A stretch of 64,000 bases of DNA from Carposina sasakii (lineage: Eukaryota; Arthropoda; Insecta; Lepidoptera; Carposinidae), in contig CP053153.1 in the NCBI GenBank assembly GCA_014607495.2, positions 11,780,001-11,844,000 of the forward strand. The letters are read 5' to 3'. A model generated the notes under the pieces. The model had not been told where the DNA came from, searched no databases, and saw nothing but the letters and a program-made list of their open reading frames with translations. A program made the translations under genes and the position numbers. This document shows positions 43,938 to 56,267 of the stretch, piece by piece. Every line of letters begins with the position of its first letter. Position 1 is the stretch's first letter.

Positions 43938-44221
43938 GGCCACAGCCGTGATACAGATAGTAATAGCCTTAAGCTTAATTATTGACGGTTTAAAGCTTGA
44001 AGAGATATTGTCGGAAACAACAAGTTGTTTTGCCTGACCTGACCTGCATAATGCAAGATATCGTTATCTCCAATACTTACTTATTCTCAGTGCCTACACA
44101 ACCCTTCTGCAACCAAATCTCACTGCTAAATAAGTATTCAGTGATTCAGTACTTTAGTGGATTTGACATCCCGGCTCAATTTAGGATTCCTCTTGCCAAA
44201 CGTTAACACTTAAAGTAATTA

Positions 44222-44273
44222 TAAAATTATTAATAAAGAAATGGAAAAAATCTTAACCCGAGTGGGAATCGAA
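44222..44273 (-). mobile_element. Truncated S3 SINE, 52 bp, with 13-bp duplication
   Basis: Flanked by perfect ACTTAAAGTAATT copies (44209-44221 and 44274-44286). The insert is the 3' end of the S3 SINE (B-box remnant GGGAATCGA on the plus strand, CCATTTCTTTATTAATAATT tail on the minus strand). It lies about 75 bp past the splice donor of the large FNIP exon. Confidence 0.85.
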
Positions 44274-44349
44274 CTTAAAGTAATTTTTAGGTTGTAAAAA
44301 CAAAACTTATTTTATTTTGGTACCTACGTAAGTTTATACCCAAACTTAC

Positions 44350-45836
44350 CTTGCAAAACCAAATCAGGTACGTAGTGATCGGTGACCCCGCCCAAAAGTG
44401 AAGAGTCGAAACCGCTTCGCTTCTGAGCCGCCTGACAGGAAACCAAGCCAGGCATAGGAAATTCTACCAACTGCTTCACTTCAACCACTCCATTATCTTT
44501 CTCCCTCATCTTCCTCACTTCATTACAACCTACCACAGACAACGATGACTTTACCGGACAAGGGCTTTTTAAATTGACCACTATCGTGTTCTCTTTGCGT
44601 TTTCTCACAAAATTTTTGGGTGACAACTCTCGGTGCCTGTCCGTATCTTTGACTATTGTTTCTTTAGCATACTGTGGTTCCGATTGGCGAGGTATATCGT
44701 TCATGTACTCGAACTCCGAAGCGTTGGTAGGAGTCTGCAGCAACGATTCCATCATTTGGCATTGGTAACACGTCTCGCATCGCTCCTCCTGTATCGGAGG
44801 AACTATCGTCGGATCAAACTGGAAGTTATCCAACTTCAAATTGCCCGGCTTACCAATATAATGCCTATCTAATATCTCTAAGTTTTTACTCTTCATATAA
44901 TTAGTGACTATTTGAGGGTACTTATCGAATTCGAATTTAAATCCGGAATGTTTTATTGGTTTGGAATGTTGAAGTGTTTGGCCGCAGCATTTGGAAGGGC
45001 TTTCCGTTTCTCTATCCTTTGCCTTGTTAACTTCTTTGTCTGGCGCTTCTAGACCTATGGGTTCTTCTTGGACCTTGGAAGACTTTTTCACGCGTTTGCC
45101 GTTAGTCGATTTGTTTTTCAACCCGACCAGTTTTTCATCGTCGCCGAGTACGAAAAGAACCCTTTGTTCTGGTTCAATTTCTTCAGTGGACGAGCTAAGA
45201 CTAGAGTCCGAGGAGGCTTTGATCGAGTGCAACATTGTATGATTCCTTCGAAGCAGACCAGGCTTGTCCTCCCGTCTGTTACAGTCCGGCAAGCAGTCTG
45301 AACTAAGAGAGAGCTTTTCGCCTAAGTTCGCGAGAGTTGGCGAACGTTTCACACTAATATCACTCGGTGCTAACGTGCTCACACTGCTAAAACTATTCTG
45401 AGTATTACTACACGGCACTTGTAGGCTATCCTGCGATTTGCACTCCCCTAATTGGCGGGCTTGTGTCGCTATCCGTTTCAACCCTACTTTTGGCTGAACA
45501 TTAACTACTTTAGCTTCTTTGATATCACAATCTTTGTAAACATAATCGTTTCTTTTCACTTCGCCACATCGCACGAAGTATGTTAAAACAACGAGTAGTT
45601 TGTTGACGAACTGCGCGTTGTTTCCCCCGCTGATGATGGTTTTAGCTATACGCGGTGGGAAGCCGATGCTGCCACAAAGGTCGCTAAGTTGGGCCCATAG
45701 GGCGTTGTAAGGCCTTTTGGACCCTGGCTCCAGGTCTGATGGTCTATTCTGGCTGTCTACCGTGTCGTACGGACTGACGGTAGATACCCAACCCAAGTGG
45801 TAGGTCAGCACGTGAGTTAGAAGCGTGCTTATAAAA
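44350..45836 (-). CDS. FNIP: FNIP large coding exon (DENN part and disordered insert)
   Basis: 1487 bp, 495 full codons. Acceptor TCTATTGTTTCAG before 45836, donor CAAG/gtaagt after 44350. The start encodes FISTLLTHVLTYHLGWVSTV, then YNALWAQLSDLCGSIGFPPR and VLTYFVRCGEV, which are strongly conserved FNIP DENN-domain motifs. The middle (about residues 120-440) is Ser, Lys and Glu-rich and looks disordered, with a CETCYQCQ cluster. The exon ends with DHYVPDLVLQG, the conserved start of the last DENN segment. Phosphorylation of such inserts by AMPK is known for mammalian FNIPs; the sites here are not mapped. Confidence 0.93.
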
Positions 45837-48800
45837 CTGAAACAATAGAAAATAGGTATTGTTTAATTTAAAGAAATTTAAGACGGATAGCAATAGGAAT
45901 GAAGTGAGAGATCTATATGGACTTAATGCTAGATGGTCAATAGGCGTTTTCCCGTGCTGATGCTCGGCTTCACTAGAATACATAAGCTGCATCTCCTTTC
46001 GTGCATGTATAAAAGACGTAGGTATAAAAGACGACTGCGTAACTCAGGCATTCTCTTAGGCTTATAACTTGTCAATAATCATTTACATCTGTACCCGCTA
46101 TGCTTGACAAGGCTATGAGATCTCCTTTATGATCCTGCATTTTGATAACACAGCTGTATGTATATGTATTTAAACTTATCAAAATATGCATATTGTACAC
46201 TCGTACTGGTTGACTACGACTTGGACTGATTGTTATTAACATTGTTCTCTCGACTATAAAAATATATAACTAAAAGACTAACAACTACCTTATAAATAGA
46301 AACTCGTAAATCCGTTAAACCGATACTAAATCGTACAATTAATTACATACAATCCCAAGCTATCATACTTAAAGATACACTCCGATCGCGATTTCCTCTC
46401 ACCCACGCCCAAGTTGCACAACAGACGATTTGTAAAACGTCAGCCATTGAGAACAACATAGAGAATCACGTGAAAAATACGTAAACAGTACGTACGAAAA
46501 TACCGGTATCGCCAGATATAAATACACCTTAAAAACTAGCCGCGACAGCGCCTCATTCACACGTCGCTACCAATTAGCGAAAATAAAAAAAAATGTATTC
46601 CCGTCGCGGAAAAGTCGTAAATTATGGACACTATTGAAATAGATCCAGAAATGTGTACACTTTATGTCCATCTTCATTTTAGAATGTCAGTTCTTAATTT
46701 AAAAGAGATGTTGTAGGTGTTGAGGAATCGGGGGCAATGCCTTGTGATCATCTGACTACATGAGTAACCTGATACTCTTTCTCTTTCCGGTCTAAATAGG
46801 CCGATGGCACTAGTAATAGGCTGATTACCCTTATGTATATAGAAAGTTAAGCGGTGATAGCCCAGTGGTTAAGACGTGCACCTTCCAAGCGGGAGGCGTA
46901 AGTTCGATCCCAGTCACGGGCCTGTACCAATGAATTTATTTCATGTACAGATTTTAATGTTGCAAAATTGTCACTTAGCTCGTGCCTCGGAAAGCACGTA
47001 AAACCGTTGGTCCTGCGCCTGATCTCTCTCCGGTCGTGTCGGCTTTCCGTCCCATCGGACTATGAGAGTAACGGAATAGAGAGTGCATCTGTGTTTGCGC
47101 ACACACTGGTGCATTATAATATCTCCTGCGTACCTGGCCAATCTCCGTAGAGACTTAGACCGAGACTGGTCGCCTTGGCCGAAACACGGTCGGAGATCAT
47201 CATATTGAAAGTTATAAGTCATCTCGAACGGCTTATAGAATAGGCACAGAAGACCTTCGAACGAGGGTTATGTTTTTTGAGTCTATGTATGTATTTTTAT
47301 TTCTTTGGACGCTCTGCAGCCTAAGCGGCTTGTCGCATTTAAGCTTGAGAGATACTTGTATTGTAGTGTATGTAATTAGATTCGTCTTACTTGTGACACT
47401 CAAAAATTTTTACGTACTCAGGTTTTTTTCTTTAAGTGAATGAGGTTATTTAATAAAATTAATCGTGGCTACTCTAAAATGATAGAACATATTAGGTAAA
47501 CATTTTTAAAACCGGTAACCATAAATGAATATGCCAAAGCAAACTAATTCAGAAAGGTATCTGCGCATACGCAGTTAGGTAAACTCTTGACACGCTGACA
47601 GGAGTCATGTGACCGGCATATATTATCAAAGTAGGTATTCACCGATATAGGCAATGACGTCATTTAGCACATTCTGTTTACCTACTTGAGATGTAGCACT
47701 ATTATATTTTAAGTACTAAATACAGAGTCAACGCTATAAATCCCTGTCGGAATTTTGACCCCATGTCACATAATAAATAACAACTAATTATAATGATAAA
47801 ATATTACATGTTGAACACATATTAGGAAATTATATTATACCTACAGAATAAATAAGGTACGTTAACGGCCGATTTTTCCAGTTTTTTTTTTTTGTCAGAA
47901 AGCCTTAGGATAAAGTTGATGCTGTCTCTATCTTGATCAAGTTTTAGAGAAAGACAGCATCATTGATGCTTTAGGTTGGCTGTCTGACCATTATTGGATA
48001 AATTGGCCCGTGATTACCTAATTTGCAATAGCAAAGCCGAAGCAAGCGATAGCGAAAATTGTGCAATTGAAATGTCAAAGTCCCTTTGAAATTAGTTTTA
48101 CGTAATACGAATTTGACAAGCAATCAGCGATTTTTGTACAATTTTCACTATCGTTTTGCTTCTGCTAGTTAGGTAATAAGGGGGCGGCCCTAAAATAAAA
48201 CTAAAAGTACATAGGGCTAATGACGTTATAACGACTTTGTAACCGACCTACATCAATAACAAAAATAAATTGTTTTTACCAGCCATGCTCTTTAACGTTA
48301 TTTTTCTATTAATAAACTATACTGTTAATGAACATTAGTAGTTACGTAGCACAAGTTTCTTAGTTGCCTTTGTTTAGAATTTCGCCTAATATAATTTAAT
48401 TAAATATAATTTAGTCCTAATATAATTTCGTTACTAGCACCGTATAAAGCTCACTAGTAAGCGCTTTATCCTGTGCTAACGTGTGATTTCGCACATATGC
48501 TTAAAATATAACATATTATTAAGGTGTAAATTTAAAGAAACTATATAATTAAAGATTACACTAGTTAGGCGCTTAGGCTCAAGTGGGACAAAATTTCAGA
48601 AAATCGCATTATTTTGATGAGATAGATTAAACATTATAGACAAGCTAATTGACCTAGACAGTAAGATAAAACTAAAAAATAAAGCTAAAACGCATAAAAC
48701 GTCAAAACTAAAAGCATTCTGATCTTACTACATACAACTCTATGCCAACAATGCCAATAAAAATCTGGTATATTAAAACGCCAGTATGCTGTAATGACTA

Positions 48801-48961
48801 TGATTCACGCGCTACCTAATCAAGTTCCTACATCATCTAATTAATATGGTGAAAAAATTATCTATTAAAGGTTGAAACGCATAAATGGCTCCAAATTGGC
48901 CCAGGTAGATGGCGCTGATGAAGTGCTGAGGTGGCACACGGGTGATCACTTTAGCATATAT
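45837..48961. other. FNIP: FNIP intron, first part
   Basis: Non-coding intron with an S1 SINE (46850-47206), an inverted family-B piece (about 46060-46160), an inverted-repeat segment near 47890-48000 (GATGCTGTCTCT...AGACAGCATC) and one near 48025-48180 ('agcgaaaattgtgcaa...ttgtacaattttcact'). No extra exon is needed, since the flanking exons join in phase. Confidence 0.6.
46850..47206 (+). mobile_element. tRNA-derived SINE (family S1), copy 2
   Basis: Same A box (TAGCCCAGTGG), B box (AGTTCGATCCC) and body as 28071-28410, with a 15-bp length difference in the body. A possible 8-bp duplication GAAAGTTA lies at 46842-46849 and 47207-47214. Opposite in strand to FNIP, in whose intron it sits. 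Confidence 0.85.
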
Positions 48962-49220
48962 ACAGGATGTAACAGAAATGGTATGTTAAGCGAAAAGCTA
49001 TGTAAATAGCCTACTATAGAGAACCTATTTCCAAAATTTGAGACTCGAAATCACATATTTATTTTTCAAGATTATTTGGACATTCCTGAGTTGTTTAGGA
49101 ATTCAAACTATCCGGAAAAATAAACATGTGATTTCGAGTCTGAAATTTTGTGGGTAGTTTCTTTTTAGCGGACTATTTACATAGCTTTTCGCTTAACACA
49201 CCCCTTTTGTTACACCCTGT
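48962..49220. mobile_element. MITE family M2, copy
   Basis: ACAGGATGTAACAGAAATGG to CCTTTTGTTACACCCTGT, with mirrored arms as in 51333-51594. It abuts an M1 MITE at 49225 with only four bases (ATAT) between. Confidence 0.82.
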
Positions 49221-49224
49221 ATAT

Positions 49225-49593
49225 ACAGGATGTTTTTTCGTTGCCATCCTTAATACGTACGTACTCTATACATCAAATAAAGTAAATTTACGCCAAAAAA
49301 ATCTGGGAAATGATGTACTTAATTTTTTTGTTTTTTTTTTAATTACATGATCAGGCGAAATTTATAGTGTCCAGTGTTTATGCTAGTTTTGTCATAGACA
49401 GATATTAATTATTTCTTGTGAAAAAATCTTGCTACACGCGTCAATGTGCATTTATGCAGAACAACGCAGTCTATTTAGTCAACTTTGGACCCTAATATCT
49501 TGGGAACCAGACACTTCCCAAGTATGCTTCCATGGAGGAAAATGAGGAGATTCCGTAGTTTTCGGGAACGTTGACGACCAAAAATCATCCTGT
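49225..49593 (+). mobile_element. MITE family M1, copy
   Basis: Starts ACAGGATGTTTTTTCGTTGC and ends ..ACCAAAAATCATCCTGT. Same family as 12915-13286, next to an M2 MITE. Confidence 0.8.
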
Positions 49594-50666
49594 ATATACC
49601 TATATATCATAGCATTTGTTAGCATAGCATCAGGCCAGGAGATATACATTAATTAACACTAGAAACGTATAAAAATATACAAGTTAAATAGTGTAGTCCA
49701 TATATAATAGGTAGTATAATCTATCAAAGTTAATTTAGTTCAAATATACGAGTAGATAGGAGAATATGTTCAACAAACAATATTTTTACAAGCAATCACG
49801 TGCGTTCCCGTTAATATCCTAAAGCAGCATATCATGTTGTATACAGATTATATCAACTTTTAGCACGTTAAATGTTTATTTGTGGAAAAAGTTAACGCGA
49901 CAGTTTACGTTTATATAACTTCTGAATAAAAATAGGTATCTATAAAAATAGGTATCAGTTTCTATTATTATTTTACTAGGTAAGTGATCTTGTGACTTTT
50001 TAATCGAAACCGGGGTGCAGTTTACTTTTACGTAAACAATTTTCATTAATATTTTTATATGTATGTGCCGAATTCCCAATGCGTGCACGTCGTAAAAGTC
50101 GACCAAGTGACTCGGGCATTCTCTCAGGCGATAATCTCGCAACTTGTCACTGCTCATAAACATCTCTCCACACTATGCTATCGTGCCTGTGGGGTCTCCT
50201 TTAGCCGTGTGTATATGTGGGTATGTAATACATACTATGTATGTTCCGTGTTGAGTAACATACATAACCTAGTTGAAACGCTAGATAGATAGAGCTAAAT
50301 AGCCACTACACGACGTCATTTTCAAATGTTTTTGATACTTCTATAATCTAATTATGTATATACGCAATAGGCCTGACAATTGGGCAACTAGATATAAGGC
50401 ATTGAGAAAACTAGAAATAACTGATCCATCAAATGGGATCAGTAATATCTAGTTGCCTCAATTACTAAACATAGTAAGTGGCGGCATAACTGCCTTGGCA
50501 CCAAGGAAACAAAGTAGTTATTATATTAAGATACCAAAAATACATCGGGCGTTTACCATATGACTCCACGTGACTTCCATTTCCACGATGGAAATAATCC
50601 TGCTTTAACTTCATAGAAACCCCAGGATCTTAAAAAAAACTTTTTTGTTGCAAAGATGACCGTATT
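49594..50666. other. FNIP: FNIP intron, middle part
   Basis: Non-coding. It holds an inverted family-B repeat at about 50090-50215 and otherwise AT-rich sequence without exon signals. Confidence 0.5.
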
Positions 50667-50928
50667 CAGAGTGTAACAAAAGGGGTAGATATGATAAATG
50701 AACCGCTATTAAAACAGCAAAAGTAAACCCATGTACAAAATTTTTGATTCGAAGTCACATGATTATTTTTCAAGATTGTATGAACATTGCTGAGACTTTT
50801 AAGAATTTTCCACACAATTTGGAAAAATAAACATGTGATACCGATTCTCAAATTTTGTGTATAGTTTTATTATTGTGGGTTATTTTCATAGCTTTACCCT
50901 TAAGATAGCCCTTTTGGTACACCCTATA
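50667..50928. mobile_element. MITE family M2, diverged copy
   Basis: CAGAGTGTAACAAAAGGGGT to CCCTTTTGGTACACCCTAT, with recognisable but mutated mirrored arms. Older than the other M2 copies. Confidence 0.65.
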
Positions 50929-51007
50929 CTCGTATAGGCGGTATCTTCAAATCAAATCTATAAGGGTACTAATGAGAATGAATGAACTATAAGTGATAAA
51001 TACTCAC

Positions 51008-51157
51008 AAATTGGTATGCTTCGTGTCGCCCACAGACAATACCGAGCACATGTCAGTAAGTAGAGTCTCCGATGTCCTGACCGCCGTCCGTCTGTCACTC
51101 GTGACTAGATGTAACCAAATCGGCTGCAGCCGCGGCCCGTATATTAGATCGGAGAGA
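51008..51157 (-). CDS. FNIP: FNIP coding exon
   Basis: 150 bp. Acceptor TAATATCTTACAG before 51157, donor AATTT/gtgagt after 51008. One base finishes a Ser codon from the previous exon and two bases start a Phe codon. It encodes LSDLIYGPRLQPIWLHLVTS and LLTDMCSVL, the DENN-domain stretch preceding the large exon. Confidence 0.87.
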
Positions 51158-51332
51158 CTGTAAGATATTAGCTCATTAGTATGGGAAAACATAGTTTTAC
51201 CTAAGGTGTTTAATGTTGGTATTCATAGTCACATTTCTTTATTGACGCTCACTCAGTTGAGGAGGTTTTGAGTAACTCCGCGTTTCTAGCCAATTAGTAT
51301 TTAATGTTTTATTTAGAAATTGAAATAGATAT

Positions 51333-51594
51333 ACAGGGTGTAACAAAAGGGGTATGTTAAGCGAGAAGCTATGTAAATAGCCCACTAAAAGGAACCTATC
51401 TACAAAATTTCAGACTCGAAATCACATGTTTAATTTTGCAGCTTGTATGGAGAATTTCTAATCAACTTAAGAATGATCGTACAATTTTGAAAAATAAACA
51501 TGTGATTTCGAGTCTCAAATTTTGGAAATAGGTTCTCTATAATGGTCTATTTACATAGCTTTTCGCTTAACATACCCTTTTTGTTACACCCTGT
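51333..51594. mobile_element. MITE family M2, copy
   Basis: ACAGGGTGTAACAAAAGGGG to CCTTTTTGTTACACCCTGT, well preserved arms of about 55 bp. It lies in the FNIP intron between exons 51008-51157 and 52743-52883. Confidence 0.85.
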
Positions 51595-51599
51595 ATATA

Positions 51600-51790
51600 C
51601 GGCTGTTTCCCGGGATGGGGGGGGTAGTCATAACAGCAGGATCATAAAGGAGATTCCAAAAAGGTATATGTAAGTGATAGTGATAAGTTGCTAGCTTATC
51701 GCCTGAGAGAAATCCCGAGTCGACTCTTACGACATGCGCGGAATAAGATACAGCTGGTGTATTTTAGTGTGCGCATCGGTACAGGATAGA
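51600..51790 (+). repeat. Dispersed repeat family B, copy
   Basis: Words 'aggatcataaaggagat', 'aagttgctagcttatcgcc' and 'cgactcttacgacatgcgc' in family order. Confidence 0.6.
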
Positions 51791-51916
51791 AATTAGAATA
51801 ATTATTATAAAATTTGGTTCAGGGAAAGTTAAACCAGTTTTAGATAAGCATGCGTAAGCGACGGCACGCATAGCAAAAAACATAATCGAAGATCAGGCCG
51901 TGAAACTGTGGTATAA

Positions 51917-52283
51917 TCTATACATATAATAAAAATGTAACGGATCGCTGTCTGTACATGGAAGATATATAAGAAAAAATATTATAGAATACCTTTATCA
52001 ACGCAATAGGTAGTAAGTACCCAAAACAATGATTTTTGCATTTTTTGTCTGTTCGTCTGTTTGTCGGTTTGTGTGTTTGTCTGTTTGTCTGTGCGTTTGT
52101 GCACGCTAATCTCAGAAACGGCTGAACCGATTTCGATGCTGTTTTCAGGAATATATTGTGACAGGTCCCACTCAACATATAGGCTACGTTTTATCCCGGG
52201 AAAATGTTTTTATCCCGGATAATTTCGATATTTTGTTTTTTTTTTCTGTAGTCCACGCGGACGGAGTCGCGGGCGTCCTCTAG
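51917..52283 (+). mobile_element. Helitron-like non-autonomous element
   Basis: 367 bp inserted between A and T: it begins TCTATACATATAATAAAAATG after an A and ends GGGCGTCCTCTAG before a T. A GC hairpin (CGCGGACGGAGTCGCG) stands about ten bases before CTAG. The middle has a GTCTGTTTGT-rich run. Same 3' end as 29909-30704 and 60735-60927 (both on the other strand). Confidence 0.78.
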
Positions 52284-52742
52284 TAATAAATAACAATCTA
52301 AAATTAAATGAAAACAACTAAAAATAACACTTGATGAGTCATTCTGGCTGGATTTGCGTACAGTGACCTTACGAGTATTCTTTATTATCAATTTCCTATT
52401 CTTTATGTATATTCCGCCTACCTTAGAGTTTCAGCAGATTGGCAATGGAAAATACTCAAAATTTGTTTTTATTATACCCTTATTGCAGTGCATATCAAAA
52501 CACAACGCAAATTTTGGTAACCACCTCCATTACTCCACACAACACCACCGAAGCGGTACCACAGCTCATACAAACTTTGCATTGTCCTTTAATTACTACA
52601 TTTATAATACCTACAAATATCTAAATAACTATAAAACTGAAAACAAGCCATGCTAAAAATGGTTGTATGATCTGCATTTGGAGTTCTGGCTACGTAATTT
52701 TGGGGACACAGCCATGTTTATGTATGTATGTAAGAAACTGAC

Positions 52743-52883
52743 CTTTTAGCGGCATCAATGCCCGCTCTATACAGGGTGGAGACGAAACCTGCGCCGGCTC
52801 CCGCCTCCAACGTGGCGAGTCTCAAGCGACAAACCAACGCTTGCAGCTGCGGCGAATGTTCCACGCAGCTGCGGACTAGATCC
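52743..52883 (-). CDS. FNIP: FNIP coding exon
   Basis: 141 bp. Acceptor TTTCTCTCTAG before 52883, donor AAAAG/gtcagt after 52743. It encodes DLVRSCVEHSPQLQALVCRL, RLATLEAGAGAGFV and STLYRAGIDAAK, corresponding to the family segment in which a helix binds back on the longin/DENN core (the 'F..H.P.L..H..RL' pattern). Phase 2 in and phase 2 out. Confidence 0.87.
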
Positions 52884-52920
52884 CTAGAGAGAAAGATATT
52901 ATGTTGATACCTCTCCATAA

Positions 52921-53101
52921 TAATAACATAGTATAAAACAAAGGTGCTTCCCGCTGTCTGTCTGTCTCTATGTATGCTTAAATCTTTTAAACTACGCAAC
53001 GGTTTTTGAAGCGGTATTTTTTAAATAGTGATTCAAGAGGAAGGTTTATACTATGTATTGTATCAGCATTGCACCCGTGCGAAGCCAGGGCGGATCACTA
53101 G
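52921..53101 (+). mobile_element. Helitron-like fragment
   Basis: Contains CGCTGTCTGTCTGTC, ACTACGCAACGG and the 3' end GCACCCGTGCGAAGCCAGGG then CACTAG followed by T. This is a second Helitron 3' end type, distinct from the one at 51917-52283. The 5' end is not clear. Confidence 0.6.
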
Positions 53102-53598
53102 TTCTTTAATAAAGGTAGTCTTATGACGATCATGATATAAGTAGGAGATATTCTTATTATACTTTTTAGAACTAGACGGCAATTTAAAATTGGAAAGCGT
53201 TTTGCCACATCCGTTTTAGGACAATGGCGTTCTCTTTGCAACCTACCAAAATTGAAAAGAAAAAGAAACTTGAATTTAAGAATATATCTTACACAGAACA
53301 CGTCATACAGATCACATTCATATATTTGATGAGGTTTCTAAAGTTCCTGTGAAATTTAAAGAAAACTATGGAGCAATTGCCAATTCGTTAAAAAACATAG
53401 ACTTGACTTGACATAAACATAAGTTATTTCTAAACAAGCATAGCGTCCAACCCTCGGCCCAGATGGACCGATGGCTTGAAGAGGCGGCTAACTGGATAGC
53501 GAAAACGGAATACCGAGCCTTATAGTGTGCTTTTTATACTGCTATAGGCTTATGAGAACGAGACATGTAGATATTTCCTTGGACAGGCGTGGACTTAC

Positions 53599-53720
53599 AA
53601 CTCATCATTATCAGAAACAGTGATCAGCAACGCCAGGCCGAGCTTGTTTTTCTTCTGCGAGCTGGAAGCGGTGCTGTTGAGGCTGTCGCTCGTCCCGCTT
53701 GTTGTACTATTGCTATATAC
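53599..53720 (-). CDS. FNIP: FNIP coding exon
   Basis: 122 bp. Acceptor TTTTTTCTCTGTAG before 53720, donor GAGTT/gtaagt after 53599; phase 0 in, two bases out. It encodes a Ser/Thr-rich run (STTSGTSDSLNSTASSSQ) followed by KKNKLGLALLITVSDNDE, the start of a conserved beta strand of the FNIP core. Confidence 0.87.
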
Positions 53721-53737
53721 CTACAGAGAAAAAATAC

Positions 53738-53952
53738 ATATACTAGGGTAGAATAGAAAGGATATCTTACGCGAAAGGTTATGAAAATAATCCACAAGAG
53801 TCCTTAGATATCTAGGTGACTTAGATAAATACGAGCGATATTGGTATTTGCAAGTTATCGAAATATTTCCTCCAATAGTAATTTTGTGGAAAGGTATCCC
53901 AAAGCATAGTGGACTATTTTATTATATCGCTATCCGTTTACACCTTGTATGG
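53738..53952. mobile_element. MITE family M2, badly degraded copy
   Basis: Only the inner arms remain: 'cttacgcgaaaggttatgaaaata' matches the family's left arm and 'tatcgctatccgtttacacc' the right. Similar remnants are at about 60005-60148 and 61055-61231. Confidence 0.45.
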
Positions 53953-55282
53953 AACTATTACGTTACTGACTAACAGCGGCTAACTGTCAGCTGAAACTAC
54001 TGGGCTTTGGAAGTAGAAAGACAAAGGAGTTCTTTGGGGATGAAGGGTGGACTACAAACAGAGGATTTCCTGACGAGATATCTCGGACAAAATCGTGGGC
54101 GGCCATTAGTTATTATTTTATAAGCGAGGTTATGTCAGGAGTATCGAAGACATTGATCAATGTGCATGTAGCGAAAGGAAACCTTAAAGCCGAACAAATC
54201 AAAGTGAAACTTGAATACATAAATCATTTAAGTAAAAAGACGTTATAGGAGATTATACTTTGTGTTCTATTAATCAACATTTTGATCTATGGCCGCTAAA
54301 TTGAGTACATATTTTTATTGTAAAGTTGGTGCATTCTATGCCAGAAATAAATATTAAAAATCTTTAAACTGTTTTTATAACATTCATCTCCTTGAAATTT
54401 GGCATTCGTTTCGTAAAAACGCTAGTAGATGAAAGACAAAGTACGGAATTGACAAATAAGTTTTAAATAGCTTAATTCAAACGGATACTTTTATCATTCA
54501 AGTCTAAAACATTTTCAAGAAACTTGATAGCACTTGATAGCAGCCAGTTCGGTACAAAAATCGTCGCTTGAATACTAATTGCTCGCACCACAATCAATCA
54601 CAAGACAAATTAATGTAAATCTAGGACTAAGTGCATGTTGTAGCGTCTTGTAAACACAGATAACGGATCACATGACCGCCTGTCATGTGACGGCGCACGA
54701 GTGTGAAAGCGTCGATAGCAATGTGCTACAGTTATGTATTACATAGATAACTTAAACATGTCTGCTTACTGATTGATGGCGAAATTTTGGGGAGAGATTA
54801 TACTTAAAGATATTTATGTTGATTAGGGGCCTTACTTATAAAAAATAAACATTGTTTTGGCTTATCAATGCTTGATTTGATCAAATGTCGTACTTCACAG
54901 GTGCATAGCTTTACACGCGGTTTATAAGCACCATAAGTGTGTAGGCATCTTGTATCGACAGAGTAGAATAACACCAGTCTATGACTGCCCGCAGGTATAG
55001 TAAGAAGTGATTAAGGGTTTCCGGGAGGTGAGAAGCAGCGCTTCGCAGTTACCAACCCGTCCGCCCAACGGGTCACTTTGAGCAAAAACTCTCTGAAATT
55101 GTAGGAACTACTAGACTTCTTAATTTATACCCGTTCCTATTTCATAGTAATAGTAATTTTTAAACTAAAGGAAATTATTACATAATTAGAACATCGCAAA
55201 CGGGAGAAACACACAAAAAGAAACAAGCACATAAATGTCTTTTTTAGATAAGTTATTAGTTGTTAATAACCTAATAACATAC
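53953..55282. other. FNIP: FNIP intron, non-coding
   Basis: No exon needed between the flanking exons, which join in phase 0. A fragment of the S2 SINE body lies inverted at about 54985-55055 ('attaagggtttccgggaggtg'). Near 54095-54112 there is a trace of a Helitron end. The rest has no recognisable content. Confidence 0.5.
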
Positions 55283-55437
55283 CTGCGAGTCATTGCTAGT
55301 AACATTGCTGGCGGCAGTAGGTACGCTGAGTAGCTTCGGGCTCGAGCTGCCGAGATCGAAACGAGTGGCCATGTTCTGGGAGGCTCTGCGTTGGAAGCTG
55401 CCGTTACTTGAGTTACTCAGTCTGCGGCCAGGCGGGG
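55283..55437 (-). CDS. FNIP: FNIP coding exon
   Basis: 155 bp. Acceptor CAACCTTCTTAG before 55437, donor TCGCAG/gtatgt after 55283; two bases complete a Ser codon, phase 0 out. It encodes PPGRRLSNSSNGSFQRRASQ and FDLGSSSPKLLSVPT, a basic and Ser-rich loop typical of FNIP N-terminal regions. The RRLSNSS and RRAS words are candidate basophilic kinase sites (inference). Confidence 0.85.
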
Positions 55438-55731
55438 CTAAGAAGGTTGACCTATATTAGATACTTCGTTCGCCCTCATAAATTTTAATTTGGTGGTGTG
55501 CTAAATCCGATTCTGGGTTACAATGTGTCAAATTCCCAGCTACAGTCAGAGCATAATCGACAATCAATTCATTGATTAGGGTTCAAGAAACTAGTGATAT
55601 TGTTTATTTAGATTACAGTCACTGATAAATGAAAACAGAATACTAGATATAATATTGTAACATGACACCAAATACCGTCTGTGTTAGTTATTATAATTAA
55701 ATGAATTATGTGCAAAAAGTAGAATACTTAC

Positions 55732-55845
55732 AATGAAAGGTATAAATATCCTCCTGACTTTGGTTGCCATCCCATATATTGAACATGGAGAAATAGTCGC
55801 AAGTCGATCCCACGCTGCTGTACGGTGACAAGTCCCCACATATAC
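55732..55845 (-). CDS. FNIP: FNIP coding exon, acceptor chosen by phase
   Basis: 114 bp. Donor CATT/gtaagt after 55732. Two acceptors stand 11 bp apart: GCAG before 55856 and TTTCCAG before 55845. Only the inner one continues the frame of the previous exon, so I chose 55845. It encodes ICGDLSPYSSVGSTCDYFSM and FNIWDGNQSQEDIYTFH. The outer acceptor would shift the frame. Confidence 0.82.
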
Positions 55846-56267
55846 CTGGAAACATACTGCAATTTAAAAATAGATTTCAGTATGTAAGGAGTTCTGATCC
55901 TATTGAAATAACTCCTATCCCCTATTTCAATAATATGCCAAAAATCTTTCTATATCACACACATCAGTTACATACTCGTATTCATAGTGATTTTTTTATT
56001 CGAACTCACGTTCACGTAAACAACCAATCACAGTTTAGTAGTATGACGTGATATTATAACATAAAATGGTCTACCACTAAACGAACCATTAAAATTAAAA
56101 ACTCACACTAAAGCTGCCTTTCCACCAGAGATGTGCACGGATTGCTACGGATGCGTGCAATAGCTACCAATAAAAACATTGATCCATGGTGTCAATTTGA
56201 TTGGTGGATATCAAACGCACATCGCACATCTTTGTTGGAGAGGCAGCTTAAGCCCTCTGCCCTCTGC

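Noticed and set aside
44991..45301. Plus-strand frames opposite the large FNIP exon
   Set aside because: Antisense shadows of the conserved minus-strand FNIP exon, which has splice borders and family motifs.
55846..55856. Upstream acceptor as the start of the FNIP exon
   Set aside because: It would put the exon out of frame with the preceding exon; the inner acceptor at 55845 fits.
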